From JALZAA01 sp046724435 (lineage in GTDB: Bacteria; Actinomycetota; Acidimicrobiia; IMCC26256; JACDBD01), in the NCBI GenBank assembly GCA_046724435.1, contig JBKOWN010000135.1, positions 1 through 6,884 on the forward strand: DNA of 6,884 nt, given 5' to 3'. Positions 1 to 4,710 of this stretch are shown here, piece after piece. The notes below the pieces were generated by a model, which saw only the letters and a program-made list of their open reading frames with translations, was not told the origin of the DNA and did no database searches. The position numbers and the translations under genes are program-made. How positions within the stretch are numbered: the first letter of the stretch is position 1; each line of letters starts with the position of its first letter.

Positions 1-663
1 GGCTACGCCCGATGGGCGGCGACGTACGACCGCCCCGGCAACCCGCTGATCAGCGTCGAGCAGCCCACGGTCTGGCGCTTGCTCGATGCGCTCCCGGCCG
101 GCCGCGCCCTCGACGCCGCCTGCGGTACCGGCCGGCACGCCGCGCATCTGGCCCAGCGCGGGCACGACGTGACGGGTGTGGACGGGTCACCAGAGATGCT
201 CGACCTTGCTCGGGAACGTGTCCCCGACGCCCGATTCCTCGACGGCGACCTCCGCAACCTCCCCGTCGAGGACGGCGAGTTCGACCTGGCCGTCTGCGCG
301 CTGGCGCTCGGCCATTGCCCCGACCTCCGGACACCAGTCGCCGAGTTGGCGCGCGCCGTGCGTTCGGGCGGCTCGCTCGTGCTGTCCGATCTTCATCCCG
401 GCATGTCGGTAACAGGCGGGCAGGCCCTGTTCGCGTCGGCTGACGGCAGCCTCGCGTTCGTGCGCGAGCACGTGCACTTCCACTGCGAATACCTCGACGC
501 ATTCGGGGCCTCCGGGCTCGACATCGTCCGGTGCGTCGAGCCGCGCTTCGGCCCCGAGGAAGCCGGGATGCAGGGGATGGCGGCCCAATTCATCCCCGAG
601 GCGACGCGGGCGGCGTTCGCCGGGCTGCCCGGCGCGCTGATCTGGCAGCTCGAACGCCGCTAG
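1..663 (+). CDS. class I SAM-dependent methyltransferase (5' end cut off by window)
   Basis: Open from the first base, so the start codon lies upstream; 220 residues are visible before TAG. The fold is a Rossmann-type class I methyltransferase transferring a methyl group from S-adenosylmethionine. Glycine-rich motif I reads LDAACGTGR (residues 37-45 of the visible part). The acidic residue at the end of strand beta2 is D61 in VTGVDGSPEML, and D83 in LDGDLRNLP is the motif that contacts adenine. Motif IV-like FDLAVCALALGH and the post-motif RSGGSLVLSDLHPG follow. The Y-x8-Y-style segment before motif I (about residues 2-20) is typical of small-molecule methyltransferases of the Methyltransf_11/25 type. 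The acceptor substrate cannot be told. Its stop overlaps the stop of the convergent crotonase gene, so the two transcripts are antisense at their 3' ends. A TTG at 79 would remove part of the N-terminal lid and is not a credible start. Confidence 0.9.
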   Translation, partial: GYARWAATYDRPGNPLISVEQPTVWRLLDALPAGRALDAACGTGRHAAHLAQRGHDVTGVDGSPEMLDLARERVPDARFLDGDLRNLPVEDGEFDLAVCALALGHCPDLRTPVAELARAVRSGGSLVLSDLHPGMSVTGGQALFASADGSLAFVREHVHFHCEYLDAFGASGLDIVRCVEPRFGPEEAGMQGMAAQFIPEATRAAFAGLPGALIWQLERR

Positions 664-1421
664 CGCCCCTGGAAGCGCGGGGCGCGCTTCTCGCTGAACG
701 CGGCGAGCCCTTCCTGCAGGTCGTCGCTGGCGAAGGCAAGGGCCTCGAGGGCACGCATCTCGGCGAGCGCGGTTTCGTCCACGCCGCCGGCCACGAGGTT
801 GAGGGCGCGCTTGTGGCCCTGGACGGTCAAGGGGGCGAGGTCTGCGATCTCGTCGGAGATCGCGAGCGCGGCCACGAGTGCGTCGGGCACCCGGCGCTGC
901 ACGAGACCGACCGCGGCGGCTTCGTCGGCGTCGAGCGTGCGCGCGGTGAGGAGCACGTCACGGGCCGCGCCCTGGCCCACGAGCGTGGCGAGCCGCTGCA
1001 CGTTCGCCGGGCTCAGGAACACGCCGAGGCGCGCGGCGGGAATGGAGAACGTTGCGGTGAACGCGGCGATGCGGAGGTCGCATGCCACGGCGAGCTGCAT
1101 GCCGGCGCCGATCGCTGGACCGTTGACGGCCGCCACAACGGGCGCCGGGTACTCGACGATCGCGTCGAGGAGCCGATCGAACGCCGGCCGGAACGTGTCA
1201 CCGCCGCCGGGCTCGGACGCGTCCTCGGCCCGTACGACGAGGTCGGCGCCGGCGCAAAACGCCTTGTCGCCGGCGCCGGTGATCACCACGGCCCGAAGGT
1301 CGGGCTCGGCTTCGAGACCGGCCAGCAATTGCACGCACAGCTCGGCGTTCAGCGCGTTTCTGCGCTCGGGCCGGTCGATCGTCGCGATCCCGATCCGGTC
1401 GCGGACCTCCCAGCGGATCAT
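660..1421 (-). CDS. crotonase-fold protein lacking both catalytic glutamates, EchA6-like
   Basis: A 253-residue crotonase-superfamily protein. The CoA/oxyanion-hole segment KAFCAGADL (53-61) and the second oxyanion segment NGPAIGAGMQLAVACDLR (100-117) are intact. The two glutamates that activate water in true enoyl-CoA hydratases (E144 and E164 of the rat enzyme) are absent: Q109 occupies the first position and A129 (in FSIPAARLG) the second. Hydration of enoyl-CoA is therefore unlikely. The pattern GAGxQLA, the segment LAPLTVQGHKR and the ending RFQGR resemble, from memory, mycobacterial EchA6, a non-hydratase crotonase that binds long acyl-CoAs and delivers them to FAS-II. It lies downstream of the biotin-carrier gene in the same direction. 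ATG 1421 is preceded by a purine run AGGGGGG (1424-1430), a plausible ribosome binding site. An acyl-CoA binding or carrier role is inference; another crotonase reaction such as hydrolysis or isomerisation is possible. Confidence 0.92.
   Translation of the reverse strand: MIRWEVRDRIGIATIDRPERRNALNAELCVQLLAGLEAEPDLRAVVITGAGDKAFCAGADLVVRAEDASEPGGGDTFRPAFDRLLDAIVEYPAPVVAAVNGPAIGAGMQLAVACDLRIAAFTATFSIPAARLGVFLSPANVQRLATLVGQGAARDVLLTARTLDADEAAAVGLVQRRVPDALVAALAISDEIADLAPLTVQGHKRALNLVAGGVDETALAEMRALEALAFASDDLQEGLAAFSEKRAPRFQGR
663..685 (+). terminator. possible GC-rich terminator hairpin after the methyltransferase
   Basis: GCGCCCC (663-669) and GGGGCGC (679-685) form a perfect 7-bp stem with a 9-base loop, starting on the last base of the methyltransferase stop codon. 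No T-run follows, so this is not a classical intrinsic terminator. The same bases encode the C-terminal end of the opposing crotonase, so the palindrome may be coincidental in GC-rich DNA. Confidence 0.25.
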
Positions 1422-1437
1422 TGCCCCCCTGTCGCCG

Positions 1438-1475
1438 TCGCAAGCTCCGGCTTTGCGGCGCCGGTCGGCACAACC
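1438..1475 (-). repeat. REP-like palindromic repeat, copy 1 (upstream of EchA6-like gene)
   Basis: Bases 1438-1470 match 4581-4613 at 32 of 33 positions; only 1448 C versus 4591 G differs. The copy contains an 8-base arm GGCTTTGC (1449-1456), an 11-base loop and the opposing arm GCACAACC (1468-1475). Read as minus-strand RNA, the stem keeps six Watson-Crick pairs and one G-U pair, with one mismatch. Weaker similarity to copy 2 continues to about 1493, reaching the stop codon of the biotin-carrier gene, so the repeat nearly fills the 69-base gap between the two genes. It ends 16 bases before the crotonase ATG. Confidence 0.75.
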
Positions 1476-1490
1476 ACCGCCAGCCGCGTG

Positions 1491-1709
1491 CTAGCTCTCG
1501 TCGATGATGGCGATGAGATCGCCCTCTTGCACCACTTGCTCGGGCTCCACATGAAGCTCGCGCACGACACCCGGGATCTCGGTCACGACGGGGATCTCCA
1601 TCTTCATGGACTCGAGGATGACGATCTCGTCGCCTTCGGCGACCATCTGCCCCTCCTCCGCCACCACCTGCCACACGTTCGCCGCGATCTCGGCCCTGAT
1701 CTCTGCCAT
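1491..1709 (-). CDS. small stand-alone biotin carboxyl carrier protein (biotinyl/lipoyl domain), TB7.3-like
   Basis: A 72-residue protein consisting of a single biotinyl-attachment domain. The biotinylation site is ESMKMEIP, with the modified lysine at K36. The carrier swings carboxybiotin from a biotin carboxylase to a carboxyltransferase. From memory, the whole sequence lines up with the 71-residue mycobacterial biotinylated protein TB7.3 (MAExxRAEI at the start, GDLIAxI at the end), so it is full length and not a fragment of a long alpha subunit. The ATG at 1709 is chosen because the conserved domain begins there; the frame stays open far upstream, but that part is antisense to the GNAT gene and resembles nothing. 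No Shine-Dalgarno sequence is visible, whereas a TAACGT hexamer lies 8 bases upstream, suggesting a leaderless mRNA. Its natural partner is the carboxyltransferase at 2213-3790. No biotin carboxylase gene is in the window. Confidence 0.93.
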   Translation of the reverse strand: MAEIRAEIAANVWQVVAEEGQMVAEGDEIVILESMKMEIPVVTEIPGVVRELHVEPEQVVQEGDLIAIIDES

Positions 1710-2208
1710 GGCGGGCGACGTTATCCGCGAACATCGGTGGGTGGGCACCCCGGCGCGGCGCGCGACGACCGATGACATCGACGAGCTCATCCGATTGGCC
1801 GCGGTGATGCTGGCCGCGATGGGCCACGATCCGTCATCCGAGGATTGGCGGGGCGTCGCCCGTGACCTGCTCCCCGCCGACTTCGGAGCCGGGTCGAAGG
1901 CCGCATTCGTCGTCGACCATCCGGACGGCGGCGGGCGGCTCATCGCCAGCGCCGCCGGATCGATCACGCAATGGTTCCCGACGGTGTTCAACTCCGATGG
2001 GCGTTACGGCTACGTGCAGTGGGTCGCGACCGATCCCGCGTTCCGCCGCCGCGGGCTCAGCCGGGCGGTGATGACCTCCCTCCTCGACTGGTTCCGCGCT
2101 CGCCGCGTCTCGCTCGTAGACCTCCGCGCGACGCCAGAAGCCGAGCGGCTCTACCGCTCGCTGGGCTTCACCGAGCCCGACCCGCCGTCGCTGCGTCTCC
2201 GGCTCTGA
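1708..2208 (+). CDS. GNAT-family N-acetyltransferase
   Basis: A 166-residue single-domain GNAT protein that would transfer an acetyl group from acetyl-CoA to an amine. It opens with a typical first strand and helix (ARRATTDDIDELIRLA, about 16-31). It carries motif A with strand beta4 VQWVATDP (103-110) and the pyrophosphate-binding loop FRRRGLSRAV (112-121; Q/RxxGxG/A type). It ends with the usual helix and strand AERLYRSLGF (145-154). The acceptor is unknown. ATG 1708 shares two bases with the divergent biotin-carrier start (CATG). An in-frame GTG at 1741 would leave five residues before the RRAT strand and open a 31-base gap for divergent promoters, so it is a serious alternative start; neither has a visible ribosome binding site. 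The gene ends 4 bases from the convergent carboxyltransferase stop. Its position between carboxylase genes hints at protein or metabolite acetylation in that pathway, but this is only context. Confidence 0.88.
   Translation: MAGDVIREHRWVGTPARRATTDDIDELIRLAAVMLAAMGHDPSSEDWRGVARDLLPADFGAGSKAAFVVDHPDGGGRLIASAAGSITQWFPTVFNSDGRYGYVQWVATDPAFRRRGLSRAVMTSLLDWFRARRVSLVDLRATPEAERLYRSLGFTEPDPPSLRLRL
1718..1723 (-). promoter_or_regulatory. candidate -10 element for the biotin-carrier gene
   Basis: On the minus strand the hexamer TAACGT (TANNNT pattern) ends 8 bases before the ATG at 1709, which would place the transcript start at or beside the start codon. No clear -35 is seen. If real, it lies inside the first codons of the divergent GNAT gene as annotated here. 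Confidence 0.35.
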
Positions 2209-2212
2209 CTCG

Positions 2213-3790
2213 TCAAACAGGCAACACGCCGTGCTTGCGCCACGGGCGGTCGACGCGCTTGGCGCGCGACACCTGCAGGCCGCGCCAGATTGCCTGGCGG
2301 GTCTCGGCGGGGTCGATCACGTCGTCGAGCTGCGCGTGGCCGGCCGCGATGTACGGGTCGATGTTCTGGCGGATCTCCTCGGCCAGCTCGAGGCGCTTCT
2401 GTGTCCGCTCCTCTTCGGGAACGGCCTCGATCGTCTTGCGGTGGATGATGTTGACCGCGCCGTCGGGGCCCATCACCGCGATCTCGGCCGTCGGCCACGC
2501 CACGATGAAGTCGGCCTCGTACGCGGTGCCGTTCATGACGAAGTACCCGGCGCCGTAGCTCTTGCGCATCACCACGCTGATCTTGGGGACAGTGGCCTCC
2601 GAGACGGCGAACAGCATCTTGGCGCCGTGGCGGATGATCCCCTGCTTCTCGACCGCGGAGCCGACGATGAACCCGGGCACGTCGTGGAGGAACACGAGCG
2701 GGATCCCGAACGCGTCGCACAGCCAGACGAAGCGCGCCACCTTGTCGGCCGCGTTCACATCCAGCGCGCCACCCAGCACCATCGGCTGGCTCCCGACGAT
2801 CCCGACGGGCTCCCCTCCCACGCGAGCGAGGCCGGTGACCACGTTCTTCGCCCACTCGGGCTTGATCCAGAGCACGTCGCCGTCGTCGACGACCGCGGCG
2901 ACCACCCTGCGCATGTCGTACGCCCGCCGAGGCGCGGTCGGCACGATCTCGTAGAGCTCCTCGACCCGCCGGTCGACGGGATCGGCGCTCTCCTGCAGCG
3001 GCGGCGATTCCTGGTTGTGCGACGGGAAGAAGGAGAGGTATTTGCGGACGATCTCGAGGCACTCCTTGTCGTCGGCGACCTCGAGGTCGGCGACTCCGGA
3101 GATCTTCGTGTGCACGGCGGACCCGCCCATCTCCTCCTCGGTGACGTCCTCCCCCACCGCCGCCTTCACGAGGTGGCGCCCCCCGAGCGCCATGGACGAT
3201 GTGCCCTTCACCATCGGCACGAAGTCGGCGAGGGCCGGGATGTACGCCGTGCCCGCCGCGCAGTGGCCAAGCATCGCCGCCACCATCGGCACCACGCCAC
3301 TCATCGCGACCTGCTCACGGAACAAGGCTCCTGCACCGGCGAACGTCGAGCCGCTCGTCGACTGGATACGCGCGCCCGCCGAGTCGAGCAGCCACACGAA
3401 CGGGATGCGCTGACGGATCGACAGCTCGCGCAGGCGGGCCATCTTGTGCTCGCCCACTTGACCCATCGAGCCGGCCATCACGGTGAAGTCATAGGCGCCG
3501 ACGGCGACGGGACGACCGTCGATCTCGCCCACGCCGGTCACCACGCCGTCGGCAGCAAGGAACCGGTCGCCGAGGCCGGCGTCCATGTGGTCGGCGAGCA
3601 GCGCGTACTCCACCCATGTCCCCGGGTCGAGCAGGAGGTCCATGCGTTCGCGCACCGTGAGCTTGCCCAGCGAGTGCTGGCGCTCCACCCGCTCCGGCCC
3701 GCCCATCTCGAGCGCGCGGTCGCGCCGCGCCTTCAGGTCGCCGACCAGCGGTCCCCAGTCATGGACGTCGCCGCCGCCCGTCGTCGTCAT
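2213..3790 (-). CDS. acyl-CoA carboxylase carboxyltransferase (beta) subunit, AccD/PccB family
   Basis: A 525-residue biotin-dependent carboxyltransferase, full length for the family. It moves CO2 from carboxybiotin to the alpha carbon of an acyl-CoA. The N-terminal half has the usual entry GKLTVRERMDLLLDPG (42-57), the acyl-CoA oxyanion segment LLDSAGARIQ (134-143) and the GHCAAGTAYIPALADF region (175-190). The C-terminal half has the biotin-side oxyanion segment HDVPGF (369-374), EATVPKISVVMRKSYGAGY (398-416) and AWPTAEIAVMGPDGAVN (431-447). The position that governs chain-length preference in Streptomyces and Mycobacterium enzymes (Asp422 of PccB) is F417, so propionyl- or acetyl-CoA cannot be assumed. 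ATG 3790 is chosen because GGAAGGG (3794-3800) precedes it and it overlaps the upstream crotonase stop as ATGA; ATG 3802 lacks a ribosome binding site. The biotin carrier at 1491-1709 is the probable partner. Biotin carboxylase is missing here. Confidence 0.95.
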   Translation of the reverse strand: MTTTGGGDVHDWGPLVGDLKARRDRALEMGGPERVERQHSLGKLTVRERMDLLLDPGTWVEYALLADHMDAGLGDRFLAADGVVTGVGEIDGRPVAVGAYDFTVMAGSMGQVGEHKMARLRELSIRQRIPFVWLLDSAGARIQSTSGSTFAGAGALFREQVAMSGVVPMVAAMLGHCAAGTAYIPALADFVPMVKGTSSMALGGRHLVKAAVGEDVTEEEMGGSAVHTKISGVADLEVADDKECLEIVRKYLSFFPSHNQESPPLQESADPVDRRVEELYEIVPTAPRRAYDMRRVVAAVVDDGDVLWIKPEWAKNVVTGLARVGGEPVGIVGSQPMVLGGALDVNAADKVARFVWLCDAFGIPLVFLHDVPGFIVGSAVEKQGIIRHGAKMLFAVSEATVPKISVVMRKSYGAGYFVMNGTAYEADFIVAWPTAEIAVMGPDGAVNIIHRKTIEAVPEEERTQKRLELAEEIRQNIDPYIAAGHAQLDDVIDPAETRQAIWRGLQVSRAKRVDRPWRKHGVLPV

Positions 3791-4563
3791 CGTCCCTTCC
3801 ATTTTGGCTCGCGCTTCTCGGCGAACGCGGCGACGCCTTCGGCCGTGTCCTCCGAGCCGCTGGTGACCGTGAGCATGGCTTGGAGGTAGGCGAGGGCGTC
3901 GTCGGGATCCATCTCGGCAGCCCGGTAGAAGCTCTCGCGCCCCCACCGCAGGATCAGCGGAGACTTCGAGGCCAGCGTCGTCGCGAGCTCGTCGACCGCG
4001 GCGTCGAGCTCGTCGATAGGCACGACGCGCGTCACGAACCCGATGCGCTCGGCCTCGTCGGCACCGACCCGGCGGCCGGTCATCATCAGCTCGAGCACGC
4101 GCTTGGGTGGCATCGACCGCAGCAGCGGCACGGTGATCATGTACGGCCACAGGCCGACGTTCACCTCGGGCGTGCCGAACTGCGCATCCTTCGCGGCGAC
4201 CACGAAGTCGCACGCCAGCGCGAGGCCGAAGCCGCCCGCAAGCGCATAGCCTCGAACGCGCGCGATCGTCGGCTTCCCGAGACCCCAGAGGTCCCGAAAC
4301 AGGTCGGCGAGCACCCCCCGACCCTCGTGCGCGGCCGATGCCCCGTCAGCGATCCCGCCGCTGCCGAGATCGGCGCCGGCGCAGAAGGCCTTCTCCCCCG
4401 CGCCCGTGAGGACGAGCACCCGCACGGCGTCGTCTGCCTTCGCGGCGGCGACGGCCTTCCTCAGCCCCTCCATCACACCGAAGGACATCGCGTTCCGCCG
4501 CTCCGGTCGGTCGATCGTCGCTCGCGCGACCGATCCGACGACCTCGTAGCGCACGTCCGCCAC
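3787..4563 (-). CDS. enoyl-CoA hydratase/isomerase family protein (one catalytic Glu retained)
   Basis: A 258-residue crotonase. The first oxyanion segment is KAFCAGADLG (58-67) and the second is RGYALAGGFGLALACDF (104-120). At the hydratase E144 position it has G113, while the E164 position keeps its glutamate (E133 in FGTPEVNVG). A single glutamate at this place is the pattern of delta3,delta2-enoyl-CoA isomerases rather than classical hydratases, so isomerase-like chemistry is as likely as hydration. GTG 4563 is supported by a strong Shine-Dalgarno AGGAGGAG (4566-4573). The frame stays open through the upstream repeats with in-frame ATGs, but those residues are repeat-encoded. Its TGA overlaps the carboxyltransferase ATG, implying translational coupling and one operon. 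It shares with the other crotonase the start IDRPERRNA and the ending EKRxPxxxGR, but the two are clearly distant paralogues. Confidence 0.94.
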   Translation of the reverse strand: MADVRYEVVGSVARATIDRPERRNAMSFGVMEGLRKAVAAAKADDAVRVLVLTGAGEKAFCAGADLGSGGIADGASAAHEGRGVLADLFRDLWGLGKPTIARVRGYALAGGFGLALACDFVVAAKDAQFGTPEVNVGLWPYMITVPLLRSMPPKRVLELMMTGRRVGADEAERIGFVTRVVPIDELDAAVDELATTLASKSPLILRWGRESFYRAAEMDPDDALAYLQAMLTVTSGSEDTAEGVAAFAEKREPKWKGR

Positions 4564-4565
4564 AG

Positions 4566-4573
4566 CTCCTCCT
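4566..4573 (-). promoter_or_regulatory. strong ribosome binding site deciding the GTG start of the crotonase
   Basis: Minus-strand AGGAGGAG, two bases before GTG 4563 (AGGAGG ends four bases before it). This is the clearest Shine-Dalgarno in the window, and it argues against the longer upstream reading that would begin inside the repeats. Confidence 0.8.
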
Positions 4574-4580
4574 GACGCCC

Positions 4581-4618
4581 TCGCAAGCTCGGGCTTTGCG
4601 GCGCCGGTCGGCAAAGCC
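4581..4618 (-). repeat. REP-like palindromic repeat, copy 2 (5' leader of the crotonase-carboxyltransferase operon)
   Basis: Core 4581-4613 matches 1438-1470 with one mismatch. Here the palindrome is perfect: GGCTTTGC (4592-4599) and GCAAAGCC (4611-4618) form an 8-bp stem around an 11-base loop containing GGCGCC. A short outer pairing CTCGC (4580-4584) with GCGAG (4629-4633) could extend it. The element ends 17 bases before the GTG start, directly above the ribosome binding site, so it would lie in the 5' untranslated leader. Confidence 0.8.
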
Positions 4619-4686
4619 GCCGGCCGCCGCGAGCATCGTAGGGAGTCGGGGCCGCCGGCCGCCGCGAGCATCGTAGGGAGTCGGGG
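4616..4686. repeat. perfect 35-base tandem duplication (two copies)
   Basis: Bases 4616-4650 and 4651-4685 are identical over 35 positions, with one further matching base at 4686. Each unit holds the G/C block GCCGCCGGCCGCCGCGAGC followed by ATCGTAGGGAGTCGGG. The period is not a multiple of three, so it is not a coding repeat. The first unit overlaps the end of the palindromic repeat by three bases, suggesting that the flank of that element was duplicated locally. Each unit carries TACGAT on the minus strand. Confidence 0.92.
4635..4640 (-). promoter_or_regulatory. candidate -10 hexamer for the crotonase-carboxyltransferase operon (duplicated at 4670-4675)
   Basis: Minus-strand TACGAT fits the TANNNT -10 pattern. 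Transcription from here would give a leader of roughly 65 bases containing the hairpin and the strong ribosome binding site. The tandem duplication creates a second identical hexamer at 4670-4675. No convincing -35 is seen, so this rests on the hexamer and its position. Confidence 0.3.
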
Positions 4687-4696
4687 GCGTCGGTTG

Positions 4697-4702
4697 TACG
4701 GT
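4697..4702 (+). promoter_or_regulatory. candidate -10 element for the DUF5317 gene
   Basis: TACGGT (TANNNT pattern) ends 8 bases before the GTG start at 4711. No ribosome binding site lies between, consistent with a leaderless transcript. No recognisable -35. Confidence 0.4.
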
Positions 4703-4710
4703 GGCGCGGC

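Noticed and set aside
1606..1707. Upstream extension of the GNAT frame
   Set aside because: It runs antisense through the biotin-carrier coding region and is Ser/Thr/Ala-rich. The GNAT fold needs nothing before about residue 16 of the 1708 reading.
531..1775. Long plus-strand open frame antisense to the crotonase and biotin-carrier genes
   Set aside because: Composition is Arg/Gly/His-rich with no recognisable motif, and it opposes two clear enzyme genes. It is a shadow frame typical of GC-rich DNA.
1710..1991. Upstream extension of the biotin-carrier frame
   Set aside because: It is antisense to the GNAT domain. The conserved 72-residue carrier begins at ATG 1709.
2221..2238. Imperfect inverted repeat near the GNAT/carboxyltransferase junction
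   Set aside because: The arms need a bulge and leave almost no loop, and the bases encode the conserved carboxyltransferase C-terminus. It is not a credible terminator.
2231..3889. Very long (552-codon) plus-strand open frame opposite the carboxyltransferase
   Set aside because: The minus strand encodes a full-length family member with all motifs. The plus frame is a low-complexity mirror of it with no start signal.
3791..4213. N-terminal extension of the carboxyltransferase frame upstream of 3790
   Set aside because: It lies inside the crotonase coding region, is Arg-rich and matches nothing. ATG 3790 has a ribosome binding site and an ATGA overlap with the upstream gene.
4564..4671. Upstream extension of the crotonase frame to ATGs inside the repeats
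   Set aside because: The added residues would be encoded by the palindrome and the 35-base tandem units, whose period is not a multiple of three. The strong AGGAGGAG sits directly before GTG 4563.
4581..4686. CRISPR array or insertion-sequence end
   Set aside because: Only two abutting 35-base units exist with no spacers, and there is no transposase or target-site duplication nearby.
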